Positions 42,429 through 56,286 of a DNA stretch of 64,000 nt are shown piece by piece. This stretch comes from Ostrinia nubilalis. Lineage: Eukaryota > Arthropoda > Insecta > Lepidoptera > Crambidae. Location of the stretch: assembly GCF_963855985.1 (NCBI RefSeq), contig NC_087107.1, positions 62,001 to 126,000 on the forward strand. Reading direction: 5' to 3'. The notes under the pieces were generated by a model. That model searched no databases, was not told where the DNA came from, and saw only the letters and a list, made by a program, of their open reading frames with translations. A program made the translations under genes and the position numbers. Positions within the stretch are counted from its first letter, which is position 1; the number at the start of each line of letters is the position of its first letter.

Positions 42429-45199
42429 AGTAAATTCACATGAAGTTCGGGTGTGTTGCATGCTAATAAACAGTACATAAATCACTCGCAAAACACATCA
42501 TAACACTGTGTTTACGTGTAACGTTATGCTATAAATACATACTTATCCATTAATTTTATTCTTACGACTGGTTCTAAGTTACTTAAAGCTGTCCATCATC
42601 CTCAAACATAAACAAAACATGAATCGCTATTTTTGTGATTGGCGTAGAATTTCCGAGCACCAACTATTTCTAGAGACTGTTTATGATAATAATGACGTGT
42701 GAAAATTATTGTAAATCAAAAACTACGCTCTGTGATCTGTTTAGTTACTGTTGAGTTGTTACACTAACAGTTTGAACACTTTTGCTTATTGGTAACGAAT
42801 TAAATTATGAAGTGTGCAAAATTCATTAAGATTTTATAAAGATAAATTCATAAACACAAAATATTGTATTCAAGTTATGCATCTTTAAATACGACTATCT
42901 CTGGTGATAGATACTTAAAAACGGGTGTGATTGTGACAACTCTGTTACAATATGTTCACTTACTGCAATATATTTCAATAAATACTAATATGTTTTAATA
43001 ACTATAATTAAATAAGAAAATAAACATTTTAATGGATGTTAAATGGCCCAATTTTTACATTCGTCAAAAAGATAACTTTCTCCTTATTTGACCACTGCAG
43101 TATAAACACTGGCTTTGTCAATTAGGTATTAGGTAATGTAAATTAGTATTCCTAGTCCTAAGATAGGTACGTGAAAGGTTGGGAGTGTGAGAAAAATACA
43201 ACTATCTCATTTGAAACCCAATAGCGATGCCATTTTTATTGCCGATATCTATTGTTCGATCATTTGCTATGAATTCCGATATGATCGCGCGCTGAAAATA
43301 AACGCGCTCTCCCGATATTACTCACACTTGCGGTACTACAAACCCACACTTTTTCGTTAAATTCCTAATAATCCGTTTATTTTTCCGGAGTAAGCTTGCC
43401 GAAAACACTAATACACGTTGCGTTTAATAACTCTGTATATTAAATTGGTATATGGAGGAATATGTAAGTACTGCAAAGGAATACTGCATGTAGTATCAAT
43501 GTAGTTGTAATAAATGCTTTTTTGCGACTAAAATGTACCTTATGTTTCATAATTATTATGCTTTATAACTGTACAACTGGTCCAGTAAGAGGATTAACAG
43601 GCCGCACAGCTACCGATATAAAATATAATATTTTGTATATAATTTATCTTGTATGTATAATAGTAGTTTAATAAGTTTAAGATAAAATCGTTCACGTAAT
43701 AAAATATTTTGAAAAGCCATGTTTATGCTGGTGACTTTCGCTCAACAGAAGGTCTTGTTTTAATAAAATAACGCTCAAAATGTCAACCCATCTCGTTACT
43801 TTATAACGGCTGCCCGACCTTGACCTAATTGCTTAGCTCTCAGTTGGCCAAATGACATTTTTGGTGCTTAAAATTAAACGCAAACAAATCGCTTCAAAGC
43901 CACTTACCCGTACTCCCGCCGTTGTTTCCGTTGCCGCGACACTTCACTCCAATAAGCAGGTACACCTCTCTGCAACAAACAAACACAACATAAAATAAAA
44001 CAATCTACTGATCCATTACATTCGAACAGTCGAGGAAGTCGAACCTTAATTTCGAACTCCTCCTATGTTCTTTGCGGGTCCAATGACAGTTTAACTTTCC
44101 CCCGGGACAAACTTGACCTTCATTGGTTGGGTTTTTGTGGCGGTCAAGCTGTAGATCCTGGCTACACAGGAGTTGCAGTGGTGGGAACGAGAGGTGGGAA
44201 TAGTCCCGTGATCCATTACATTATTGTCAGTCGTCATCTTTGTCAATTTTGAACCTCCGTGTGGTAAAATAAAAATAAACGTAGTTTTATGGGCACTTTT
44301 AGTGATATTTTCCATAATTTTTTCCTACAAACTGTCCAATAACTGTGAGCGATAGCCTGCTTGTACTGAATTCTGACATTGAACGATCGAACCGCGTCGA
44401 TGTTTGCATTCTACTACCCTCAAACTAGCAATATTTTGTTGGAGATATCAATTACTTTTTAAAAAATAAGTTAGATCTTATTCATGGTCTAAAGTAACTT
44501 CAGCTTTTTGATAAATAACGATGTTTCCAAAATAATTCCACATAATCCTCAAATTGTAATATTTAGGTATTTTAGCATCGAATTGAAAACTGGAGGATAG
44601 AGATGGAAAAACCCAAAGATACAATTCACTCTGTACTTCTTGTTCTTACACAATTAACTGGTTGTATTTGAATTTAATTGGTTTTATATCAATCATCGAC
44701 TCGTGCAGCAGACGGAGCGCGTGCGCAGGCCCCAGGCCAAACTTATTACGACAATAAAGAGGAACTTCACTGGAATGGCCGCTTAGCCAGTATTTAATGA
44801 ACATTAAATTGGTTCTACGTAAATAAAAGTCGGAGTAAATTAAATAGACGTAAGTATTGTCTAAACAAGTTAGGTTTATGGTGATTTTATGCCAGTGTTA
44901 ATATGAACGAGGAATTTTTCTACGTCAATGGGAGTCATAGACCTGGTTCAGCAGATACTATGGAAACATACTAAATTGAATAGTATAAACACAATGAATG
45001 ACAGAGTTGTCTGTCTGTTTTTAATAATTAATTTCCACTATCTACTACGACTGCATCCTGGATTATCAAAAGAAAGCTTTGTGATCTGATAATTGTCTGA
45101 TAGGTATTAAAGTAAGTATTTGCATAACACGCGTTTTCGGTTTGTAATAATAAGATTTTAAACTTTCGCGTTCCATAACAACTAAAATAGTTAGACACG

Positions 45200-45400
45200 G
45201 GTCTTAACGCGACGTTTATTAATGAGTTACATTATGTACTCACGGCTTGACGTTTCGGCTGCGATGCTGCAGCCGTGGTCACAAGCAGACGTGCGACTCG
45301 CGGCGTCGCCCGTTCGGGCGGGCTTGAAGATTGTCAACTACCCACATATAGTTATTTGTTACACTACCACTAGTGATTAATAAACGTCGCGTTAAGACCT
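45200..45400. mobile_element. MITE with GTCTTAACGCGACG ends
   Basis: Left end GGTCTTAACGCGACGTTTAT and right end TAAACGTCGCGTTAAGACC are reverse complements. A central GC hairpin (CGGCTGCGATGCTGCAGCCG) lies at about 45255. Non-coding. Confidence 0.8.
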
Positions 45401-46100
45401 TAGATAAGATAAGATAATAATTTATTGTCTTTTCTGTGTAAGTACAAAGGTACTTTCATTCTGAAAATATCGAATCAGCAATACTTTTACTCGACAGAAA
45501 TGTCCAGGTCGGCTACGTCGATTTCCGATCCGACAATAGTCCAAAGTAATTTCAAAGATTAATTATTTAAAATAACAATATTATTATTAGACATTCACCT
45601 AAATTATGAATGTGGAAAACCTTAGGTGTAGGTATCAAAACAAAAACCTCTCTAAATCTGAATTAACTACGTTAACTACCCTGAAAGTTGTCACGAAGCT
45701 GTTTTTGTGCGCGAAGTTGGAGCAGCAGACATTATGACAGAGTTCGCTAACGTCATTATTTTGAAGTAGGGTGCATATGTGAGGACTGAGAACATTGTGG
45801 AATTTGTGGCGGTAGACAAGTGTTGTTGTTTTGTGGAAAAGCGCAACGCAACACTTTATGTTATTGCGACAAAAAAACTTAAATAAATACAGGGTATTAT
45901 GGTAAACGAGTCTTGTTACGAAGTGTTAAAAAATAAAAATAAAATATTGTATACTATTTTTTTAAACTTACATTTATCTCACGTTGCACTGCAGTACAAT
46001 GTAAGTACACACGCGCTCACGCCATAACGTACACCTTACGCCACCAACACAAATCACAAATTCTCGGTGAAAACACTGCATCTGCGTTCAGGTACCACTA

Positions 46101-46340
46101 CACGTTGGGCGCCACGCGGCTCACCGGTGAGCCTCAAACAATAAAATTTAGAATTTGTCTCGGCGTTCAATCACTTGACGTAAGTTTTGGGGTATCGCGG
46201 TCGAGGCACTCAGCAGTCTCGCGTCGCCTTACGCGCGTAGCGACATGTCGACGTGCGGTCGCTTCCACTAACCGGCGGGAACTGAGCGCGGAATGAACGA
46301 AGTGAGCGGGGGTAGTAGCGCGAACACGGCGGCGCCAGCG
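46101..46340 (-). mobile_element. Possible LTR-retrotransposon relic with tRNA-Lys primer-binding site
   Basis: On the minus strand TGGCGCCCAACGTG (46114-46101) is complementary to the last 14 bases of mature tRNA-Lys(CUU) including CCA. Upstream of it on that strand is a GC-richer, promoter-like stretch to about 46340 that could be LTR sequence. No second LTR or gag/pol was found, and the LTR limits are unclear. Confidence 0.4.
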
Positions 46341-48308
46341 CATGACGCTTAGGCATAACTACGATAAAGTAAAAAACGGAATTTCTACGGATGGGGTACT
46401 TTTGTTAAAAAAATAATGTTTTTTGTTACATCGGTTTTAGACTATACATGATATTGAGCTACCAGTTTATTTATCATAATAAATATTTCGGCTAAAAGTT
46501 ATCACAATCTTGTGGTGCCTAATAATGCCCGAATAAATTTCTAATTAGAATAAATCTTAGAACACCATCCATCATCTAGCTGCCACATGTCCCCTTGTTT
46601 TTAAAATTTATTTCATAAATTAGAATAATGTTGGATTTACAAGAAACTGAATAATCAAATGATTATTTTATAGGTAACTCGACGTATTCCTGTCAAGTCG
46701 AGATAGAGGTCAAATGCAACAAACTTGACCCTATAAATGTTCAGCCAAAAGTAAACGGTTCTCCTGTACATTTTTTAGGGACATGGGGCAAACGAGCAGA
46801 CGTTTATATTAAGTTCTAATTCGTATGTTTTCTTTTAAAATGTCTCACGTACCTAAAACATATTGGTAGTCCTACCCTGCATGTCCACCGAGGTATATTG
46901 ACCTTCACAGCGAGATGGTTCAAACCACGTTACGCCAACGAGGCTGCGAGCGCCCGTCAACTAATCAACATTCATTAAACCACCCCTAACTGCGCTATTA
47001 GCAGCTAAATACTCAGGCACTTGCCAGGCTAGGCTTTTTAGGTTTTATTTAGTTTTAACTAACCTATTTATTATTTATTTGAAACTTACATGCACTTAAT
47101 ACTGTAGTACTGCCAGTTGGCATTCTCCTCCAGTTAACCTTTGGGCCAAACTGAGAATAACGTAGGCGGTACAAAATTATTTGTGGGCAATAAAAGGTTA
47201 CAAGATTAACTAAAATAACCTTCCCGACGACGACACGTAAAAATATGTCATAAAAAATACTTTTTTTTAAACCTAACGGTTTTAAACGACGCTTTTATTT
47301 AAGTGACACTGCATCAGAGGCTAATTATAACTGACGAAAGAACCGAACGCTAAAATTCATTAAAAAGTAAGTTACGTTATTTTATCTTTATGTGAGTTGC
47401 CATGACTTGGAACCGATACTTGATCAAACCACGGTGCTTACTATACTTGTGTTACTAACTACTGTCTGGTTATTGTGAGCTACCCACATCTGAAAATATT
47501 AATTCATTCTTACCGATCCTTAACGATATTTATATCAATCTATAAAAAATATCCAATTATTAATTATAAATGTTTTCCTGTTGAAACGTAATTATGATGA
47601 TTTATTTAAGATTGTCAAAAGCTGCAAAGTTAATCCGCTCTGTGAATAGTAATTTACTAACCAGTGTTTCTAAATTTAGTTGGATGTAGGTATTTTCGGT
47701 TTTTAGAAAGAAATGTCTTAAACTGCGAACTGTGAAATGTCTTAAATTATGTGTTTGTTTATCATGATATTTCTTTATTGAATTATGCACAAAGGTTTTG
47801 TGGAAGAAAATATGAAGCTACTTATTTAAATACCCAAAGGCAAACTTTGCGAGCGATTCATTCATCACTGTCGAAGGGATACTGAAAACTGCCTATTCAC
47901 TAAAGGACCAGCCCAAAACGGGTATGGGTTTATTCTTCAACTGTCATCGTCCCTGCAGGGATATCAACAATAGTTTATTTCGGGACACGTTCCTCGAAAG
48001 CAATTCTATAACATTTAAAAACAATCTGAATCACATGAGGGAAACACACGGTAGGTACAGTTGTGGTAAGATTCTTCTAAACCGCTGTAAGTACCGACAA
48101 TTTATGGTAGGTATTCTACTACATTTTTATGTACCTACAGATAAGATCAGAATTAAAACAGGGAACCACGCATTCAAATAAATGAAAATTAATGCGCAAT
48201 AAAAAAAGTAAAGCATGAATTGAACAAACGTTACTGAAGTATTTACTTTAGTAGGTAACGAAACACGAAAGTTGATGAAAGATACGCAGATAAAACTCAT
48301 ATACTCGT

Positions 48309-48440
48309 AAACTCATAAAACTCATTTATTTCTGCAAATAGGCTTTAAAAAAACCCTTTTACACGTCCCGGTATTAACCCTACCACTGGTTCAGGACAAT
48401 AAATGGGCCAGTGCTGAGAAGAAGCAGCGCAAGAAATTCA
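48309..48440 (-). mobile_element. LINE 3'-untranslated fragment (family of the 33.7-kb insert)
   Basis: AACTCATAAAACTCATTTAT, CTTTTACACGTCCCGGTATT and CAGTGCTGAGAAGAAGCAGC match the copies at 33.7 and 41.0 kb. Confidence 0.8.
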
Positions 48441-48954
48441 AGATCACGCAGATTTTTAGAGACACAAATGAAATTGAGCTCATCTTTCCCATAGTAAAAA
48501 AAATGTGTAGTTAAACAATAACATTAAACTGTTAATGATGATGATAAGTGTAAATGTGACACTACAAAGACGAGTAAAGTCCTTCTTTATCACGGCCTAT
48601 TGTACCCGAATCTCGCGTGTAGCAGACAGCCTTTGTCGCCCATATCAAGGAGACAATGGCGCCACTAATGTGTGTGACAGCCTATTATCACACCGTGTTA
48701 CACGTTTGCCAGTGGCGACACCTGACAGGGAGACGCTCGGTGAATTGGAATCTGCTTAACATTGCAAGGATATTGTACCTAGTAGGTACAACGTATTCCA
48801 TGATATTGCAAAATACGTATTATGTAAGCACCTATTTTAGGCATAAAGCCTGTTTCATGTTGATACTATCGTGAATAACGTGAATTTTAGATTTCTTATA
48901 CATATATTTTTAGTTCAAAATATTTTGTATAGTAGTATTCGTAGGTACATAATG

Positions 48955-49025
48955 CGGTGCAGGACCAGTCTTTGTGTAAATCCATGTCCAGCAGTGGACG
49001 TCATTTGGCTGAAAGGAGGACGAAT
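48955..49025 (+). mobile_element. Very short LINE 3'-end fragment
   Basis: GTGCAGGACCAGTCTTTGTG and CAGCAGTGGACGTCATTTGG match the terminal part of the family at 25.9 and 30.8 kb. Confidence 0.65.
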
Positions 49026-49659
49026 GAAATAAGAAAAGACATAATGCACAACTTTCACAAAGTTTTTTTTAGCAGTAAGTTTTCAAATAAATTCTATTAA
49101 AATAAATGCGTTTCATTATTTTTAAGTTCAAATTACTATGACCACAGTTTTATCTGCCAAAAACATTTTCACAGCAACGTGTCTCCATTGTTCAACGGAA
49201 AAGCGATATTGTCCCAGCAAAAGTCGCAGGTACAGCTAGCATTATAATAAAAGAGAAATTGCGAGACGCTTCTTTACAGAATTGGCAAAATTCTCGGCTT
49301 CCTGAGCAAGTCCTTACGAATATTACCTTGTCTCCATTAAGCGCGGGTAGCTTTGAAATACAACGCTCGCGACGCGCCGAGGCGTGCTGCTATAAATGAG
49401 ATCGCCACCGGGAAATTTCACGAAAAATAAGTAACGCAGAATGTGCGACAAAAGTAAATGGAGGCAGGAATAAAATTATTCTTTCCACAAGTAATATCTT
49501 GTAAAGGACGTTATCGATCGAATCTCGGCGTTTCATCGCGATTTATGGTTTCGATGTGTGCAGATTTCGAAGTGTGTGTCAACTGGATTAAATGGTTTTT
49601 TCCACGGATGAAAATAATATGTGCTTTAAATCAAGAATTTGAGTGTTGCACGTGATTTA

Positions 49660-49805
49660 CGCCCGTATTCAGAAACATTACTATGAGGTCTCACAGTGCG
49701 CGTGGACGCACAGGGTGACACACGAATCAATCACAGAGCTCTATTCAACGCTGTGCGTTCGATTTGCTGCTTCACTTAAGCAAGCATCGTTTGTGAATAC
49801 GGGCG
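49660..49805. mobile_element. 146-bp MITE with TTA target duplication
   Basis: Ends CGCCCGTATTC ... GAATACGGGCG, flanked by TTA at 49657-49659 and 49806-49808. A 3-bp TTA duplication is typical of PIF/Harbinger-type elements. Confidence 0.75.
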
Positions 49806-50384
49806 TTATACTTACTCGTAAGTAATCTACACAGTATCTCTTTAAAACGACGAAGTATTAATTTACTACTTGATAGTTGGGAACAAAAAATACCAACCCA
49901 CTGATCTTGATAGATCAAGGACATTTTTATTTATCAGTTGTCACAGCGCGTATTGTGTAGGTTTTCATAAAGCGTGTTCATGTGCTGTGTGCTAGTATTC
50001 GGAAAAGTATGTTAAACTTTGTTGAATACACTATTTTTTCCGCACGCGACGCACTGGTATACTTTCAGAACTCGCAAGAAACTTTCCGTATTTTTGCAAA
50101 CTTTTACAGAAATACAACAAGCTTAATATTTTCAATTGCGTCAGTCATCTTCCTTGGCCTCCATATTGGTCCTCTCCAGATGGCGCACGTTCCGCTTCAC
50201 CTAGACCGCCACTAAATGGTGCTCTAAGACAAACATTCCCCATTGATGCGATGGTATTGGGTTGCCGCATTCTATATCCCGAGCAGGGCCGCACTCAGAG
50301 ACATACACATTAAAAATAGAATAAAATTATCTTCGTACCTACTTTGTCATTTTTTTTACAACAGAGGTGCCAACAGCCCGGCGG

Positions 50385-50487
50385 CTAAGGTTCGGCCAAA
50401 CCAACGCGATCACACGCGATTAGCCGGCGTGCAGCGATGGCGACCAGACTGGAGCGTGTGATCGCGTTGGTTTGGCCAAACCTTTAG
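50385..50487. repeat. 103-bp near-perfect foldback
   Basis: The left arm GCCAAACCAACGCGATCACA is mirrored at the right by TGTGATCGCGTTGGTTTGGC, with about 35 bases between. Probably a minimal MITE. Confidence 0.8.
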
Positions 50488-51299
50488 TGTCGACGACTCA
50501 TGTCGGCGGATTGGCAGAATGCAATAAGGAGACAACAACAAAACAAAAATGTGTATTATTTTTTCTTTAGAGTACGCATTTGCGATGTACCTAGCAAGAA
50601 TGGCCGTATACAAGACCGTACGTATACGTGAACAAGTTTATCGCACAAACTTTTGCAATACTTTTAAGTTCTTTTAACTACAAAACTTTCGCAGTAAGAA
50701 CTTTGATAATAAACCGTGATTTTGTTATGAAAGTTAGTTACTCGTTAGCAACTGCTTTAAAATTAAAATACGAGTTTTATGTAAAAGGTTTCCGTTACAG
50801 GGATGCTACTATTTTAATAAAATATAAAAATATTGTTTTAAACATTATCTAAGCCTTTTTGCTACTAAATTCAGCGCCAGTAGGTAGATTTATTTCAACA
50901 TTTCTCTTAATTTATCATTATTGTAAAATTTTATTATCTCGTGGCAAAATATGAGAGAGAGTATTTCTTTACTATTTTACTGTGTTCAGTAATTGCAATC
51001 GCGGAGAATTGAATATTTAAGGTCTGAGTGAAGAAACACATTTAAACTGATTTGTTACTAAGTTGAATTGACAATTAAATCGTCTCTTTATAACAATTAC
51101 CACAATTACCACGACGAGTAACTCTGCAGAACTTCTTAACTTTCTAATTCCATCAACCCCTGAGTCCGTCCCTGCCCCCACCCACACACTGCTGTTACAG
51201 GACTTTCCCGACCGCATCGCGAAATGTTCCGTCCCTCTCGCACTGCGCGGAAAACTCCATTCGCATCCCTGTCGGACGTTGAGGCGGGAAATCGTGTAG

Positions 51300-51447
51300 C
51301 ATTGCGGGCAGACCTGTAGATTCGCGCGCGACGCGTAGTCGCTTTAGACGCTCGTAGCGTTCGTAGAACTTAAAGTTTTGTGTTTGTGTAGTGCTGTGTA
51401 GTGCTAGTGTTAACGACTGTAAATACATTGGAAGACGTATTAGTGAG
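51300..51447 (+). promoter_or_regulatory. Candidate promoter/5' untranslated exon
   Basis: A CpG-rich patch (about 51200-51360) leads into a non-coding stretch ending TTAGTGAG|GTAAGTGG (donor at 51448). It has the look of a lepidopteran 5' exon on the + strand. The next + strand coding start is 62809, after an acceptor-like TTTTGTTCCAG at 62474. The link is inference. Confidence 0.35.
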
Positions 51448-53112
51448 GTAAGTGGACGGAACTTAGCTTGAAAGCTTCGCGGACCAACTTATAAGTGAAG
51501 GGAACGATTCTTTAATCAACAGATGACAACTTTTATAAGGCAATTTTCTATTTTGTAATTTTTTGCAAAAAAGAAGGTACCTAGTGTGACTTTGGAGAAA
51601 GTGTCTGTAAATTGTTTATACATTTAGAATTAGTTAATAACTTTAACTTTTCATTCAAAAAAAATCTTTATTGCGGGCTGGATTCAAATTGTAGTGGTGT
51701 ACCTTACGTTCTTATGGTGTTTTGCTTTTAGCACGGGCCGTGGCTTAAATTAAATTACTTTATTTACTTGAATTACATTATTGTACTAGATTCTTAAAGA
51801 ATACATTCTTACACAACAAGTAATAAGTTTTTGTGTGCAGTATTTAAACTCCTCATGAAATAAGTAAATGAGAACTGTTTGGTATCTTGTGGAGATGAAA
51901 AGCTGTAGGGGAATTAATTACTTTTACCTACACTTATACCTATCTTATTGAGTGGCATGAAGAAATAAATTTTCTAAAATACACGTTGTTCGTCCATTAA
52001 TTCAATTCTATGTCGCTATAGTTTATCAATTATTCATCTCCCTGTGAAACTTAAAAAATATATTTCATTCTATCAAAGAAGACTCAAAAGAGTATCGTTT
52101 AATGAGACACATTTTAATAATTAGACGTAAAAATTTGTTGGAGTTGAACATTATTAACTTTACATTTTCAGCAGGGGAAATCTAACGGCTGAATCTACAA
52201 TGTTTAGATCTTATTTTCTGGAAAACCTAAAGGTGTTTCAGAAAATTTCTTTAAATGGAAAATGTGGCTGCATTCTTCAATAGTTTATGCATCCTGTATT
52301 TTTGTAATTCTTCTTTAATACTAATGTACTATTATCAGAAAATATATTTGATCAAATGAAATATAATAAAAAGGCATACTTACATTGTACTTTCGTCTCA
52401 TCGTGGTCTATAAATAGCTTATTAAATAAGCAAAGAATTATCTGAGATTGGGATAGGATTGCGTCCAACGATGTTCTCTGGGGATTATTGGAGTTAGGTA
52501 AGTGAATTGTAGCATTTTGAGATGATAATTTTCTGAAGGAAAATACTTTTCTTAGAGAAAATAACCCAAACCACGATAAAACTAAAACAGACAGAAAATT
52601 CATACTTGAGTGATTGTTATGTCATACAATTTTAACACACAGCTCAATAATAATAATAAATATGTCATCTTATATAATATGATCATTAAGATAAAAGATA
52701 AATATAATTCACAAAATTCAAATAAGGTCTTTGTCATATTTTTTATTATGTGGAATTGTGGAGTGGAGTGTCTGTATGCTTTTTCAGGCCCCTGAATGAC
52801 GGACGAATATCAATGTCATTCATAAAAGCATCATCTAACTAAATGAAGGAGGAGCCTTCACGACTCAAGCATCAGAGCACTATGAAAACAGTGTTTTCAA
52901 TTAAAATCGGTTTAAATATTTATTACAAGGCTTAAGGTAGATTGGAGCGGAGCGAATTTGGTTTGCAAATTATTTCAATTAGAATAGAATCACTCTGTAA
53001 CGAGCCCATTACGAATATTAACGATAGTGAAGCTTCGGGGCTGTAGTCAAGATGGATTATGAGGCTCGATAGTAGACTTTATAGTAAACTTTACACTTTT
53101 CTTGATTTACTA

Positions 53113-53275
53113 CTAGTGGCCCGCCCTGACTTCTCAAGGCTACATAGTATTTAACAAAAATATTTTTTTAAATATTTTTTATGAAGTCATAAAAATCGAA
53201 TTGTTAAATAATTCTTCAAATCGGTCCAGTAGTTTCAGAGCCAATTCAGTACAAAAATACAACATTTTCCTCTTT
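53113..53275 (-). mobile_element. Helitron 3' end, antisense
   Basis: The + strand starts A|CTAGTGGCCCGCCCTGAC, i.e. a GC hairpin plus CTAG at the 3' end of a minus-strand Helitron. The body CGGTCCAGTAGTTTCAGAGC is typical of lepidopteran copies. The 5' end is not certain. Confidence 0.6.
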
Positions 53276-54479
53276 AAGTGAGCATACGTTTAAAGTTTTG
53301 TCCTCTTTGTTGACCCATTGGCCTATTTATTAATAATCAATATGATGTAATAACTCATTTCAAATTTCAAATTGAATGAACCCAATTACCCAGTTCGATT
53401 ACATTCATAATTTCTAAATTGACTTAAAGCCAATTCCCTTTCTCAATTTACTTTATACAGTTGTTACATAAATTGTAGTAGGTATAGTAGGTACCAAAAC
53501 TTTTGCTAACAGTAATTTTAACTGTAGAAGAACGGAGCTTCCTAACACAAGGTAAACTGGATGCTTTATAGGAAACCCCAAATAATTGTCATTTAAATAT
53601 GTAAAAATTACAGAAATAAACTAAAACTTTATTATTATTACATAACTAAGAGAAAACTAATCAGTCAGGCCACTTCGCGTTTTAATATTAAGCGCGTGTG
53701 ATGGGGGATGCGCATGAAATGGATGGATGAAAGACTCCCCTGCCCACTTGTTGCGGTCACTGCGGAGGGAGGCAATCTTTTAAATAGGGACCGAGATCAT
53801 CCCACACTTATTCAGGGTATTCTTATGTAGATGCTTTCATTCATTATATTCGATTCTTCATATTCATTTGTAATTAATTTCAAGGAAAATATTCAATTAA
53901 AATCAATATGTATTTGTGAAAATGTGGATGAAAACACTAAATTTTACCATACACACATATTTTTCATCTTCATATTATTATTTTTTCAACCAATAGGTAG
54001 TTGTCCACTCATAAAATATAGGCCAGTAAAATCTTTCTACGAAATGGTTCGAAGGGCATACCTTCAGGTAGCTTAAACTTAACCTGAAAACTATAAAGGT
54101 CGTCCGTCAATCGAACTTCATGATTTCTAATCAATATTGAATAAGAATGAACTTTATCGAAGTAATCGACACCTATCGAGCTAAGTTACTAGTTTTATTT
54201 TAGTTTTGTGATTGGATACTTTCTAGGTATTCGTTACATTTGCGTTATTTTTGTATTAACCAATTAAGTAGGTAACCTACTATGTTTTGTTAAGAAAATT
54301 GGTTTGGCTAATAAAAGTTCTTTAAAAGTAGGCGGTTTGTTAGTTTTCAACAAAACTCACATTGGAAATTTCTTCACCCATGTGCCCTTTGAGTAATGAA
54401 AATATTTATAAAACTTTCATGGCATAAATTGTGTAATTTTGAAAAAGGGACTCAGATCAGACACAAATAAATAAAGGAA

Positions 54480-54655
54480 AAGTCATCATCTTCATCTCAG
54501 CCATAGGACGTCCACTGCTTTCCATGTTACCCGGTTGGTAGCGGCCTGCGTCCAGCGCTTTCCTGGTACATTTATGATGTCGTCGGTCCACCTTGTGGGT
54601 GGACGTCCCACGCTGCGTTTTCCGGTACGCGGCCTCCACTCCAGAACCTTGCTGA
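54480..54655 (-). mobile_element. LINE 3'-end fragment
   Basis: The minus strand reads GKRSVGRPPTRWTDDIINVP and GKRWTQAATNRV, the same reverse-transcriptase C-terminus family as the copies in the RhoGEF introns. Confidence 0.8.
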
Positions 54656-55231
54656 AGGAAAATTACCTACACACATTTTAATTACAATATTAGAATAACT
54701 CAAATCGGTTATCAAAAACTTAATATGCCTACTCCTAAAAACAACAGTAAAATTACACGTTCCTGGAATAACTCCCTTTTATAGACTTATGTGCCAGACG
54801 AGCACACAGCGTCTTTGCTCACAGTTAGGTACAACAAAGGAAAAGCCCGGCTCCCAGCTGTAAGTAAGCCAGGCCAACTTGTAACAAGTCTAGACTGGAT
54901 TCAGCACTAATTTCGTCTCGCTCCTGAATTCTCTGCGAGTTTACGACAGAATGGAATTTGGTTACTTTATATTCCCGCGGTTTAGGGCGCAGAGTTAATA
55001 GATTTTATAAAGTATTTTACCCTCAAGGACTTTATTTTATTGAAGAATTACGAGAACTTTAAATGGTAATCATTTAGTTTCAAAATAATGAAGCTTTCTG
55101 TTGATATTACGGTCAGAGTGACACAAATAATAATAATTCAAGATAGTACCTTTTGGACTGAGTAGTTCACGTATGTATTAATAACATGGCAACAGTATGG
55201 CTGCACTAGTTTAGTTATTGTTAATCACACT

Positions 55232-55405
55232 ATGATAATTCGTCGCTTGCCTCTCTAACTGACGTACTTATCTGACATGTTTTTCGAAACTGAGTTATCT
55301 ACACCATCTTAATCAATTTTGCAAGACGAATCGATCTGTCTAATCACCTAAAAATTTGCTAAATGTCAGTTAAGTCAGTTAGAGAGGCAAGGGACGAATT
55401 ATGAT
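55232..55405. mobile_element. MITE with inverted ends
   Basis: Left ATGATAATTCGTCGCTTGCC and TCTCTAACTGAC; right GTCAGTTAGAGAGGCAAGGG and ACGAATTATGAT. Non-coding centre of about 75 bases. Confidence 0.75.
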
Positions 55406-56286
55406 AAAAATATTAAGTTTTCAGACTATAGCGTACATTGTAACGTGAAAAGTGAGCAGATAACCGATAAACCAAACATACTTTAATACTCGGCATGTTT
55501 GCAGACACCTACAAAACACGATTTTGCTTTTTGATATTAGCCGTGACTTGTATGTGACTTTTACGAGATCGTACACTGATAAATAAATGCCTTTTAAAGG
55601 ATTTTTGCTATGCCTCAACAAAGGGTAAAAATTAAAAAGCTTAATATTTTATGTTTATTGGTGTCATAAAAAAATCAACAATCAATACGTAATTAATTTA
55701 TACCTACAGCGCCCTTACAACAAAATAACTTTAGGGTCATTCCATGACAAATGTTACCGAGGGTTAAAAACTAAATATGTTCTTTTCGCATTAAATCTGA
55801 TGAATTTTGAAAGTAAACATTCCAAATTATAATGTGCAACAAAAAAAATCTGCAAGAAACAAGTAATTTTTAAGTTATTAGTCTTCAAAGTCTATACTTA
55901 AGTCAACTGTCTGAATGATCATTTTCTCTTTAATTATTGGTAATACGATTAAAAAAAAAACTATCAATCTGGGAAACGTTTTGCCACTATATGATTTGAG
56001 GGTATTTATCATAGTATTGGTAGATAGCGCCATAGTCCCAAAAAAATTGATAATCATCAAGTTTTAAGTGTGTTTTCTTGTTACTTCGGCGATGTAACAC
56101 CCGAAACAAAAAAAACAGGTATTTGTTTTATTATTGTACCTTAGACATGGGTTAGGATAACAATATTTGGTAAAAGTAAGGTCATGGTAGTAATGATTTC
56201 AAATACTAACTAATATCTGAGCATGATACTAATTTAGTATGTTTCTTTCTTGATTAAAAACTGTAACACCCGAAACGTTTCGGGTA

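Larger units (their letters stand above)
39310..51180. other. Intergenic region, no coding gene recognised
   Basis: AT-rich; short frames only. Contents I can support are LINE tails (40300-40407, 41000-41160, 48309-48440, 48955-49025), a SINE (42254-42428), MITEs (45200-45400, 49660-49805), a foldback (50385-50487) and a possible LTR relic (46101-46340). The remainder shows nothing I can name. Confidence 0.55.
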
